Positions 39,088-52,100 of a stretch of 64,000 bases of DNA are shown here, one piece after another. Both the position numbers and the translations under genes were made by a program. The DNA comes from Ifrita kowaldi. Taxonomy: Eukaryota; Chordata; Aves; Passeriformes; Cinclosomatidae. The stretch spans positions 65,230 to 129,229 of the forward strand of contig VZRS01007522.1 of assembly GCA_013398055.1 (NCBI GenBank), written 5' to 3'. The notes under the pieces were generated by a model that ran no database searches, had not been told where the DNA came from, and saw nothing but the letters and a program-made list of their open reading frames with translations. Positions within the stretch are counted from its first letter, which is position 1; each line of letters opens with the position of its first letter.

Positions 39088-41464
39088 TCTACATACAAAA
39101 ATGTGTACATTCCATAAATACAGCATCAGCTGAATTTTAGCCCACTGATGTGCTATTCAGTGTTGGATACCTCAGATTTTACTGTGCATTAGAAGCTTAT
39201 GTTTTCTCATACAAATTCACAACAGACTCATGTAAGAAATTGAGTTATTGACATAACTTATGGAGAAATTAATGCTCAGTGGCACAAAGAGCAGGAACTC
39301 ACAAACTGGTATTCTGCCCTGCTTACCTCCAACAGGGATTTCTACATCAGCCCATCCTCTGTCACCCATGCTGTAACTCTTGAGCATGATGAAGAGGACT
39401 GTGGTTCTTATTTCAGCTTTTCCTCTGATTTCTCTGCATTTTGAGACTAGTCTCAAGCATTTTCTTCTTATAATAACATGAATTTTATAGGTAATTATAG
39501 AGATTATAATTTCTTGGAAAGTAGCAAATGGACCCATGATCCCAAACCTTCTCCAGCTCTTCAGGAAAAACTAGATTCATTATTGATGTAGATTAATCTT
39601 CACCCTAAAATGTAAAAGGGAAAGAAAAGGAAAAACAATCAGTCACAGGCACTCTCAAAGTTGGCCAGATTTCAGCTGTCAAGAAAGAGAAAAGCTTTTT
39701 GAAGTTTATCTAATACATTAAAAAAAAACCCTGATGTAAGTTAAGATAGTAATTGAAAAGCACTTAACAGGATACTGATTCTTTGACAAACATTATTATC
39801 AGATTATGAAAGCAGACTGTGATTAGTGTCTTTTTTTTTTTTCCCACATAATTACAAAATGTTCTCAGTTATGTGATGAGTCAATTAAATGTATCCACTT
39901 CACTGCAGGATTCTGTGCATGCAGCACACATGCAGCATATGAACAGACAAGACTTACTGCATGTTTTTCTCAGGAAGCTGCCACTATCTGGTCCATCCTT
40001 GGGTTGCACTCCCCAAAAGGATTGATGTAACTGTACAGGGCTTAGTCCACCATCATCCACTGAGTTCAGCCTTACTACACTTAACCCTACAGGAGTTCTA
40101 GTGTGGGTGTAAACACCAAACAGTACAGACAGCATTTTTTAAAGACTGTTTCTGGACTACACTGGACAGTTTCCAAGTGAAACCCACCTTTAGCTGGGCA
40201 AATGGCTCTGGCAAAGCATTAGATTTCCATGGCAAGTGGGAAAATGAGGCATTTCCAGGCTCATTTCCTTCCTTCAGCACTTGTGAGAGAGAACCAGCTG
40301 TGCTCACTCACTGGAGGAGAAACATGTGAAAGGCTGTACCCAGCCTACACAAAGAGAGGGTAAGACTACATCACCCTCCATTATTTAGGGAACTAGATGA
40401 GACTCCTGGCCAGAGGACTTGGCTGTATCACTTCTAGAAGCCATCCCAACGAGGATGAAGACTATAAGCATTAGAGCAGCAAACAAGCACAAACCACAAA
40501 TGCTTGCTGGTTTTCAAGGGGAACTGCTAAACTTCAAGCTACAAAATAAAGGACTCCCAGAGATCCAGCTAAGGCCAAAAAATGGTACACAGCACAATGT
40601 GCTAGGTAATGTTTGCCATAGAACTTTACTGAATGATTGTTGCTGTGAATTCTATATTTTGTAGTGGACTACAGCACCTAGAGCAGATGGAAAAGCTGCA
40701 TGTCACAGATTTTTGCTTGCAGGACAACCAAGGATGATAGAGGCTGTAACAGGCCTCCTGTCCATCTGCATGAAGCACAAGAAACCTGTCAGAACACGGA
40801 TATCACTGTTTGTGCCACAGAGCTGGGCCCAGGCTTGCCAAACACAGCCCTGTAATGTCAAGTGCTCAGTAAGCCAAGAAGAGGGAGCCACCATGACAAG
40901 GAACAGAGGAAACTGTTGCTTACCACAATGAGAAATTCCAACTCTCCACTTCCTCCAGAAAAGAAACCTTTCTGCTGAGAGGCTTCTTGTTTGGTATCAC
41001 AGCACGTGAAACAGAGAGAAAGGGAGGAAAGCAAGCAGGGGTATTTCTGGCAAGATCAGAGCTGCGTTTGTCACGTTACCTAGTGCTGGGCAGAGCTGTT
41101 CTGGTCACATACCATAACTCCTCTGCATGTTTTCTACACCCCTGCTTCTGAAAGACACTTAAACACATGCATAACATTTGGAATATGTGTCTAATTACAA
41201 TACATTGTTGACATCTGAAAGTGGACTGTGTAAGACTAATTTTAACCCAAAATAATCCAGTACACTTCTGGTATGATCATGTTATAAAGTCCAACGACAA
41301 GGTTGGACATTTGGCCTAGGCTTTTTCTTCCTCCAGAAAATCCAGGAAAAGGAACAGGTAAGGGATTCAACATTGACAAAAATCCCCAAACTTCTGGGCT
41401 GGCTTTATTGCTCTCTTTCAGGACAAACTGCAGTGCAGAACTTCAGATACAGAGGGTGGATGAT

Positions 41465-41483
41465 GGGGATGGGGGTGGGTGGG
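41465..41483 (+). other. Canonical G-quadruplex motif
   Basis: GGGGATGGGGGTGGGTGGG has four G tracts of three or more separated by loops of 1-2 bases. It lies beyond the proximal CREBL2 poly(A) signal on the opposite strand. Folding is predicted from the motif only. Confidence 0.7.
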
Positions 41484-41836
41484 ATAGGACAAGGACAAGG
41501 ACAACACAACATGAACCCTCATATCCTCCCCATCTCTACTTCACTGTGACTTGACCTCTCTTAACAGTCTTGTGTGTCTGTGCAACGTTTCTAGCAATTG
41601 CTAACTAAGTGCACGGTTCCAGGGTCTAAAGAATAAACTTAAAACCATGTGTTAAGGTTCAACATACAGGTGCTTAGAATGGAATCCTGAAAACAACTGT
41701 GCTGTACCCTGAAATATGGCACTCGATTATTTTCAGTGCTTCTAACCCCTCCTGAATTGAGATAATGCTAAACAGACCCAATTCGTTCAATAAAAAGAAG
41801 GCAACATTCAGTCTAGCAAAGTCATCCATTATAATA

Positions 41837-43097
41837 TTTATTCTAGGGAACAATGCTGAAAACATGAGATTAAAAAACGTTCCATGCATTTCATAAAATA
41901 CAGACATTGTCATAAACAAACAGAATAAGCAAGCCAAACCCCCTCTGAAAATCCTGAGCTCCACTCTCCACGTTGCATCACACGAAAACAAAAAGCATAT
42001 CCAGGAGAAAGAGCAGTCTGAGGAAAGTGGCAAGTTATCTGTCAATAACTGGAATAACATCAGCCCACAAGAGTTTTGCCATCACCTCTCTTATCACGAA
42101 ACTAAACTGATGCAACTTGCTTTCCTTGCTACCAGTTCCTGGCATTGTCTTTGGCTGGGCAACCAGGACAGTGCAGCAGAATTCACATTAAGTTGCTGTC
42201 CAGAGAGGCACTAGGGCCAAAATGTAGGCAGCTACAGGAAGGTTTCAGGACCCAGTGGGTGAGAGGGAATGGCTGCTGTTCCCCTGCTGGAAGCAGGATG
42301 TGGGAACATGCCTTGACTGTCTTCCCAGGAGCATGGTGGGTGGAAAAAGCACCCTGTGGAAGAAGTATGGGCAGAAGCAGGAAATATATCTAGTACCTCT
42401 CTTTAAGAATCCCAGTCACACAAAAGACACACTGCATTACAGATGGATGCCGAGAGCAACACCTTCATTCAGGTTACAAATGACATTGCTATGCATCTTC
42501 TTACTGAAAGCTTTTGATCCAGCTCCTTCTCCTCAACCTACAGTACCAGGTTTGGCTTTAGCAAAGCTGTTAAAAGATCCTTCTCTTGCTTTTCTTTTAC
42601 AGAACCTCCCAGACTCCCACAACAGTTAACAACCACATAACCACCAACCACAGAGCCAGCCTAATTCTGGGCCCTGATATAAAAGCAGCCCCACTTGTGT
42701 GCTGGGAATGTCCCAAAGCTGCCATAGCTGTATTTGGGGAGGGCAGTGTAGAGAAAGGAAGAACAAGGCTCCACTTACACAAACACCCACTGCCCCAAAA
42801 GCCCCACTCCACGAAGCCTTAAGAACACCATAATCAAAGAATTTCATGTGGGGAGGAACAAAGAGAAGAGAGCACTGGGATCCTTTCCCCTGCACCTGGG
42901 GTGCATCCACTCTTCAGAACAGCATTCTTCCTTCTGTGAGCTCCCGAGCCACCTCTGCTGCAGCGCGGAAGGTTCTGCATCGGCCTCCTGAGAATGAAGC
43001 ACCAGGGAACATTGTTATGGTTTAAAAAGTGGTTTTCATGTTGAATTTTATAAAGCTAGAAACTCCTATATTTAAAAAATTTTCAGTGAAGTGTAAT
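41837..43097 (-). other. CREBL2: Probable CREBL2 3' UTR
   Basis: Downstream of the TAA on the minus strand, the first canonical AATAAA that I see is at 41842-41837, giving a 3' UTR of about 1.25 kb. Another AATAAA lies at 41409-41404. Long open frames inside this stretch have no recognisable protein similarity and are taken as chance. The end point is inferred. Confidence 0.45.
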
Positions 43098-43102
43098 TTA
43101 CC
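43098..43102 (-). CDS. CREBL2: CREBL2 coding exon 4 (last two bases of the Trp codon, then TAA)
   Basis: The minus strand reads TGCTACAG then GGTAA. Splicing the T that ends exon 3 onto GG gives TGG (Trp), followed by TAA at 43100-43098. The human protein also ends in Trp, which supports this join. The exon is otherwise all 3' UTR. The acceptor lacks a long pyrimidine tract, so the choice rests mainly on the reading frame and the conserved terminal Trp. Confidence 0.75.
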
Positions 43103-46100
43103 CTGTAGCATGAATTATTACAAAATTAGAAGTAAGATACAGAATTGCCTATGCTACACCTTAACTCTCTCCCTTTGCATAAGCGTATCAGGAATATGAC
43201 TTCATATCACTTGGTGTTTCCACCTTCCAATTCCCAGAAGAACTCTATTCCATTCCCTGCACAAGCACAAAGGAGTCAAAAAGAAGACTCCATAGGAAAT
43301 TCCAAGTCCAGCATTTCTCTCTTGGAGTGCTTGCACTTAGAATAATGTTTTCTTGGTGGAGTTTTTAAAATTCAATTATGTTTTATGTGCTCCATTTAGC
43401 TTGCATTAAAAAATCAGAGTATGTCTAAGAAATTAAGGTCTTCACAGGTCTCCACAGGCTTTGGTGAAACACAAAGAGTCTTCTTTTAAAATAACTGCCC
43501 AGCTTCCTCTATAGCGTAATTTCTGTGTTGTCCATGTAAACATTACAAAGAGTCTTTGTACCACCCACTAAGCTCTTTGCTTCAATCAACTATTTGTGCC
43601 CAAAAGCACATCCTTATGCTTCTTCCTACACCACAGCCATCCTCCTACACCACAAAAGATGTAACAAAACAGGAATTAATCACAGGCTGGATACTTACAG
43701 GGATTGCTGCTGTTTGCTTCTGTCTTCGCAGCCTTGGCAAGTTTGGTTGAGCTCTGCTGTGCTTTGCCTTGCTCCTCTCCAGTCAGCAGGGCTTTTATTT
43801 CTGAGGGGATTTTCCCTTGGTCCATGGCCATGCACCACTGCTTGTACTGAAATATGCAAACACATTAGGCCTTAGCAAACTGCCAGGACCACATTAGCAG
43901 ACAAAACAGGGCTGTAATCTTTACCTTCCGATATATTCATTTAAGGTCTGAATTTACTGAGCTGAAGCCTCTTACGAAACTGCAGAGCACTAATGAGCTG
44001 AGCACGTGTCCATGGCTGCATACCTGGCCTCAGCAAAGCCTCTTTCAGTCAATAAACTGCTACTCAGAGGCAGCACTAGACAGAATACTGTAATTATTAA
44101 ACGACATGGAACACTCTGTGTCATTTCTCACTGCTGGCATGCGAGAATACCGTTCCAGTTCATGGCCTATTAAAAACAAATATTTCACATGACTCTGGGG
44201 CTGATGGACTATTAAGAGGTCCTTTCCCATTGCGCAAGGCACAGTGGAAGCACATGTGCCTTATTCCTACTTCCCTCATCTTAAATTCTTCATTGCCAAA
44301 CCCTGAAGCACACCAAAAAAAACCTGTGGACAATTGGCTGGCTTTTCACCTGATCCTAAACCTACTGCCTTGTAGTGATTAGCCCTGCCCATGCAAACAA
44401 ACCTAAAGCCAGGGCAAGGCAGTGTCCTCAGTGCTGGTGACATTTCAATGGCACCCCTGAGGAGCTGTGTCTGTATTTCCAGATGAAACATTTCTCTTTG
44501 GTTAATGCTGCTTATTTGGCCAAGACCCCATCTTACATATGCTGGAACCATCTACACAGAGAACATGCTGCAAGAATCCGCTTCCCCAACAGAGAAGCAA
44601 TGACACCCTGTGGATATATATATGTTTCCCCTTTGATATTTTAACACCTCTTCCCACAATCTACCTCTGTCAAAGGTTTTTCAAAACCAAACATTTCAAA
44701 GACAACAGACTCAAATGTAAAGGCACTTTCTTCGCTTGCTTCCAGTTCGGAACCAGCAGATAACTTGTGACATGAATTCATATTCTACACACCAAAGCAG
44801 GCAAACAGCTGGATGCATCTGATGTTTTGATACCTCCTGGCCAGCCAAATGCCACTGTCAGTCACCGTGGTCTCGAGAACAAGTGCTCACGAGGACAGGT
44901 CCCAGATAATACTGAGGGTTAGGTTAAATGATAGCTCCTCACCATTTCAAGCTCTTCTCTGAGAGCACAGATGGCTCGCTCTCTGCTTGAAACCAGCTCT
45001 TCCAGGTACTGGTACCTCAGCTTCTTCCTGGCTCTGCACTCTCTTGCACTCTGACGACTTCTTTCAAGTTTTGCCTTCAAGTCTATTTTGGCTGGTTTAC
45101 GACCTCGTTTGCCTGGTTTCTTTACCTTGCCTCCAACCACCTGGAAAGGAAGGGCACAATAAAGATCCTGTAATGCTGGAACCATGTGATTGTAACTACT
45201 AGGAGTCCCAAGTACAAAATCTTGCATACACATTCTGGAGCAACAGAGAAAATAAGAATGCTGAGCTATGAAGTTTTCAGGACTCTCTCCAGTGACTCTA
45301 TTTCCCTCTCATACTGGGGAGCCCAGAACTGAACACACTACTCCAGGTGTCCACGAGGGTATCTGGGTATTGAGGAGGCATAGTCAGCTTGTAGTGAAGC
45401 TGCTTTCCTGTCACCAACAGCCCCTGCTCTAGTATTTGCCAGGTCTGGAAACACCATATTATGGAGTTTAACACTTCAATTTAGAAAAAAATATCATTGT
45501 TTCTATCAATATAATGCAAAACTCAGTTTTGCTGCAGTCAACAGTTTTGGCCTACTCTAAATTCAGAATTACTCACTAGCCATCTGAGCTTCCTTGGGAT
45601 AGATTTCTTTCAAAGGAATCTCGAAGAGTTTTACTAAACAGGGAACTCAGTCACACCAAGCCCCATCGCTGCCTCTGCTCCAGTAGTACATCACCACTTT
45701 GGCCATGTTCACCCTCAAAACATTACTACACAGCCTGGTGAGTCTCCTCACACCTCGCACAACCTGTCAGTGCTGAACTCTCCCTGGTCCTAATTTAGAT
45801 CTCCCTTGCAGAAATGTAACTCCCTAGTTTCTTGCCCCATGGAATGCAGGTTTTGCAATCACTTTCCCCTTTTCTTTGTGGCTCCTTCTTTACAGGTCTG
45901 AGAGCTTCTCCTGCTACACATAAACTAAAACAAAACAAAACAAAACAAAAACAAACAGTTTCCTCTGTGTTTACTTTGTGCTTCCCCACCCAAATATTTT
46001 ATTCTTAACATGGGGGCATGGCACAAGAAAGTCTTAAATATGGTCTGAAGCTTAGTTCACTGGTCATTGGGTAGTATCACCCTGTAAACATTACATCAGC

Positions 46101-49100
46101 CACACACCCCAGCTCCCCTCTGAAGTGAGGATTTGTCTTTATTTGCATTCTGACCACACTGTTTGACTGGAGGGGGTGTGGAGAAATACACCTAACACAC
46201 ACCTGCATACAAGAATTTCACTGCTGCCTTAGTATTTCACCATCCTGTATACAGACAGTTTTTCTAATAGGCAGTGTTCAAAATATCAGCGTTCATCATT
46301 TTAAAAAAAGGCACTTTTACTGTGAAAAGCTACAAAATAAGTCATTTTTAACATTCAAAGAAGTCACTTGTTCTGCAAACTTAGCAAGCTGCAATAAAAA
46401 CAATAACATAGTGAATTGATGTGCCAGAATGAAGAGGAAAAAAGGATTATACAATTGAGCCCATTCTTTCTTTGGAAAGTGAGTCAACAATCACATGCCA
46501 ACATAATCCTACCCTCTCTGTATTGTCCCTCCTAATTTATTCAGGAGTAGCTGCCTACCATAAGCAAATGAAAGAACAGAAAGTACTTAATGGACATCTA
46601 TGATAATGAAACAAACACAATACATTCAGAAGAGCAAAGGGAAAAAATGAAGCTCTTTTACACTTGAACTGCTGAATACAGTTTGAATAATTCTTTACTC
46701 CATCAAAGTGCTCCCCTTAAAATTTTCTAGTTCAGAAAATCTAGCGTAGTTCAAAGTTCAAACAAACCAGATGTGGCCAAGGCAGGGGGCAGGAGCTCTA
46801 AAGAAGGGAAACTGACTGTCCTCTTTCAGGCACGACAAGGGGTGTCCTCTCATGGAAACACGCTCCTGGCGATGCGTGGTGTGATCCATAGTCCCAGTTC
46901 AGCAGAATGCAGAATTACACAGAGTCTTCCCAGGTGGAGCTGCAGGCAGTCACAATTTGCTATCTATTATTACTTGCACTTGGAAGATTGATGGATATTA
47001 CATTATACACACTACAGCCAAAGTACTTCAGTTCTCAAAGACTTTCAGCACCTGAGGCTTTTCTGTGCCAATGCAAGGTAGTTCAAAGTAAATCTTTGAA
47101 TTCAAGAGCTAGATAAGGTCTTGTAGAGACATACACTGCAGCTCTCTTAAAAAACCTTGGCCACTCTGGGTTCTGACCCTCCAGAGCTAGAGTGAGCTGG
47201 CACTCAAGGCTGGGGCCCCAGCACACCCCACACTGCTGTGTGAACAAAACAGTACCTCGAGTCCTAGTCCTGCACAGGAGCACTGACAGCCATGCCCTCT
47301 CCCCCCAGCCTCAGGCAGCTGAATGGTTCCCACCACACTGTTTCTCACAAACAGCAAGTTAAAGACTGCTCAGCACTTGGCAAATAGATCCAGATCCACC
47401 ATTATCCATGAATTGCTTTCCCTTTGGTCACTCCAGAGAGCTTTCTACAGACAGGTGTGCCAATTCTCTCCCTCCAAGATCTTTTACCACTGCAGCAGCC
47501 CTGCACACAAGCTCCCTTAGGGAAGGAAAAAGGCTTGTACCTCTCAACCATTCAACCACTGTTGCTTGCCAACACTCTAACCACCAGGACTACTGAAATA
47601 ATGAAAAGCTCCTTTGCCTTTTGACTCTAAGCACTAACACCCTAATAATCTGCCTTCACACCATCCCCAAAGACTCATACTGTCTTCATGGTTCCTGGAC
47701 TTCACCACACAATTACACAGCACCCTACAAAGGCAGCAGTGGAAAGCAATTTAATCAAATCCTGCATCCTGGTCAGTTTTGTCTCACCAATATTCAGAAA
47801 CTCCTGCTGTAACCTTAAGCAACCCAGCTCGGGAGAAAAAGGCCTGAGAAATCCTTTGCCCCCATCCAGCATCACCATATCTCCCTGGCTTCCAGTCATG
47901 TTTGCCTACTCAGTTGCTATGCTGATGTGACAGAAAGAAGACAAAGCAGAAGTGATAGTTGATGTTGAACATGGCAACAGACCAAGCAAACATTTTTTGT
48001 CCCTTTGTACTCCTCCGGAGTTTATAAAGGGATGTGATCTATTAGCATTCAGCAGTGGGTTTTTTTCAGGGAGTCATAAGCAATCAAGACTCAGAACATT
48101 AATCATAAAACTTTCCATAGAAATATTAATAAAGGCACACATTAGTTAGAGATCTGACCAAGCTCCCATTTCAGTTCACTCACACTTCAGAATATAGAAC
48201 ATAACTCTTTTGTCAGGCACATGGTGTCATTCTTGAGGTGTCCTGCACAGGGCTTGCAGTCAGACTCAATGATCCCGATGGGTCCCTTCCAACTCAGCCT
48301 ATTCTGTGATCCCATTATTTCCTTTTTAATACACTACTCTAGAACATAACCTCATTCTTGCCTTCCATCAGTGTTCAGGCACAAAGTTATTTGACCTGAA
48401 ATTGGAAATAGCTGCAGTTACTCAACCTGATATAGAAAATCCCTCAGACCTCTGGATTTTTTTATTAGAAGCATGCAGCAGATCTCTCCAAAATCCTTGC
48501 CAGAATGCACAGCAGAGAGGTCCTCCTCAGGAAGGAGATGCACACATAATACAGCTACTAGCACTCACAGCCCTGAGGAGTTGAGCCCTGATAAAATTGG
48601 CCTCGTCATGACATCTGCAGGTTTGAATCAATTTAGCAGATTAAAGCCACACCATCCCAGGCACTGCTCAGCACCACTGCCCAGCAATGCTGATCACACT
48701 GACCAGGTCAGCATCTCACAGAAGCTCTCAGTTCATTTACCAGTGTCTTAGGTTACAATGTAAGATGTAACCTAAAGTATGTATTCTATCACCATCTTCA
48801 TAAGCAGTTAAAAACAGGTGGGGCAGCGTTCCTTACCTCCTTCATGACTCATCCCTGATAACTCCCTCCAGGGGGTATCTTCTGCTCATGGGCCATCAAG
48901 GTCTCACCGTATGACTCATAAATTACATCATCCTATTGTGAGATGCTCCGCCCAAGGGGTGGAACCAAGCATTCCTACCGGGATATAATCTGAGGTTTGG
49001 AACACCACGGGAGCATCTACCACTGGATTCCCACAGGATAAGAGCTTGACAACCACCACTGGAGAAGGACCAGATCTTTCTACAGGATCACTGCTTTGAC

Positions 49101-52100
49101 AGCACCACATCCACCACTCCAGCAAGGACTGTAGCAACCATTTAATCAGATTGCTACCACCACCCTGACCAACAGGGTGTCAGATTGTGTTCTGGCTTTG
49201 TCAGTGTTTCTGTACTATTGCATTTATTTTAATTTTCCTATTAAGTTGTAGTTCTGACTTGGAATCTCTCACTGGTTTGCTTTCAAACTAGTACAACCAA
49301 TAAACAAGCAGCTCCATCAACCAGTACTTGAGATCCAGCTCAAGGAATCATCTTAAGCAGACTCTTCATTGCACTGGCAACTCAAGGCATACGTATGCAG
49401 AACTTAACTTAGCATGGAACTGGTGATCATCAACAGAATTTATATAAAACTATAAAAATTATTAGTAAGAAATAAAACCTAAGTGCTGTGTTACAGTAGA
49501 GGGGGGAAGAATCTATTCCCACTTGCAAACATTTTCACAAAATCAGAAAGCAAATGAAGCCAGTCACAAGTCTCCTAATAAAGATGAAGTTTTCTGCTCT
49601 TCCAGTTCAAAGCATACCAGTCACAGTAGCAGTACAAAACCCAGCTAGAGAGCACGCTTGTTATTCCTCCATTGCATGACATTTTATATGCCCAACACAA
49701 TTATTTTACTTTCACTGGCAGACAAAATGCATCCGATAATGATCCAAAAACGTAAGATACTATTTAGTGAGCAAACATGATCTACGTCTTAGGGCAGATG
49801 TGTCAACAGAAATTAATCCTAAAACTCTCACCATACAAAGTGCTTCACGTCCTAAGAATGTTATGTTCAGCACAGATGCATAAAGAATACTGTCTGTCCT
49901 TGCTGCAACGTCTGTTTTAAAAAAGCATGAGCTAGGACTAAATATCAAGTTTTCATAAAGTGTTATGCAGATATGTAAGTGCTAATGTCCAGTCACTCAG
50001 ATGCCACCTTGCCACTCCACAGGTGACAGCCCTCCTCTTCTCCCCCCTGAAGGACTTACAGCCTCGCACAGGGAATTATGTCCACCACTGTGCCCCACAC
50101 ATTCTCTCAGTTCACACTAACAGAAACCAGGCACTTTTCGAAATCTGTCTCTGTTAGAACTCAGGCTCAGGGATGGTCAGCTAACTCTACCATGTGTATC
50201 CTCCCAGCCCACTGTAACAATGAAATAAAACTGTTCTAGCTGGTTCAGAGGCTTTCAGCTCCTCCATTTTACTCACTCCTTGCAAATATGAGCAGATGTG
50301 TCACCTGAGCAATGCTGAGCAGCAGCTTCTTAAAAGATTTAATGATTTTAAGTTGCTCATATCAAATTATAACCAAAACTGTTAAGATTTTGTATTTCCA
50401 AGCAAGCAGCAATGAGAATGCTTTATGTTTGGACATGATCCTGGGTGGAAGACTTCTCTAGCACATTGAGAACCTGCACACTCTGAAAAGGCCTTGAAGG
50501 CTGAAAACACAGCAGCCCACCTCCTTAACAAGTGAGGTCATCTCCACAGTAGCTCTGGCCCTGCTGTGGCACTCAAAGCATTACCCAGAGCTGACTCCAG
50601 CATTGCCTGGGAGATCTCTCTCTCCCTGATCCCAGTCAGCCACACCTGCAAGGGTCACAGGCTACAAGACAGCTCATGGCCAAAGACCCCTCAAGCTCTC
50701 TGTTTTAAACACAAGATTTCACACCTGGCTTGCTCCCACACTCCCTCCAAGGGACACCTGCATCCCCATAATTATGACTCAGGACCACACAGGACTGAGT
50801 ATTTGATGTCTCACAGCCAGGCTGTGTGGAAAGCAACCCAACTCCTTGAGTGCAGTCCTTCACTGAGAGCCTTCCCCTGCTCTAACACCAAGTGTTCCCT
50901 CAAAAAGGAACCAGAGCAAGACATCAACAGCTGCTGGATCCATAAATACAGTAATATAACATCTTTTTTGTGCAAGGCAAGAATATTTGTAATAAAAGAG
51001 AGCAACCCCAACCTTTTTTGGTGGCGGTCTGGTTTTTGTTCACTTGTTTTTAACGCCACTGGAATAACAAAAGTGATCTGATGTTAAAAACTTCCATTTC
51101 TCATTTCTAGCTGTAAACTGAAAAGTTAATTACTCAAATAAGAAGTGTCAGTGTTCCCTATAAAAACCTCTGCAATTAATACAAAAGATTGGAGTTAGCT
51201 GTATAAAACTGTATTTTAATATTTACTAACAACAGTTATCAACTTCGTACCCTCTGCTTTCCAATGCATATAACAAATACATAATATGTTACATGTAGTC
51301 TTGTAAACTAACCAAGAAATTTCACCTATAAAGGCTGAAACCACAATAACAGAGCTTCTCCTTTTTCCTCTGTCTAAATACTTCAGAGATGCACAAGTGT
51401 TGTTTTAACAGGAATTAACTGCCAAGGAACTGCTACATCACTAAACTCTTTCCCTTACACACCCAATAGCTCAAACCACAGCAAGAAGCGAAGCCAGTAC
51501 CTGCACAACTTTAAAAAAGCAGTTCTATAGAAGAAAAGAAGGTCATATTTTGGGTTTGGGGTTTTTTGTTTGTGTGTATGAATAATTTAAGAACATGCTT
51601 CTGAAATGAAATTTTTCTAGATCTGATGTTAAGACATTCTATCTCTCCTTTTATTTCTTACTATTTCCTTCCAATTTTGAGGAATATGTTAACAAAAACC
51701 ATTCTTCTAATCCTCTCTTAAACCAGATAAGGCTAAATTAAAGTGCACTATGAATGAGGGAAAACCTTTCATCCTGCAAGCTCAATTCTAAATTCTTTAT
51801 GTCACGTAGATGAAGGCAAACACTGAACTTGGCTGCAGGCAGCTATAGAATGGTCACCACACTACCAACACAATTTATTTGATTGAGTTTTTGAAGGGGA
51901 AGTCCTTTCACAGGCCAACCCCCTCAGCAAGGAGGAAAGCATGACTCAGTGGAATTTTTAGGAGATTTCAAGGGCATGCTGGCTCCAGTTGTAACCACAG
52001 TGGCCAGAACATGAGGTATAAATAGTGCTTGCCTCATCCTGACACAGCAACCTGCAATGGGAAGAGCCCTCCCAAGGGAAATGGCATGTCTTGAATGGAG

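Larger units (their letters stand above)
31311..41836. other. Intergenic region between the GPR19 and CREBL2 3' ends
   Basis: No coding sequence recognised. It contains a short 12-bp tandem (about 31329-31360), a 27-bp duplication (33194-33250), a perfect CArg-type sequence (35674-35683), a small hairpin (37053-37075), a CR1 copy (38861-39087) and a G-quadruplex motif (41465-41483). Transcripts of both genes end toward this region. Confidence 0.6.

Noticed and set aside
41674..42060. 128-codon minus-strand open frame rich in hydrophobic residues
   Set aside because: It lies in the probable CREBL2 3' UTR, has no recognisable family and no splice or promoter context. The hydrophobicity follows from T-rich sequence.
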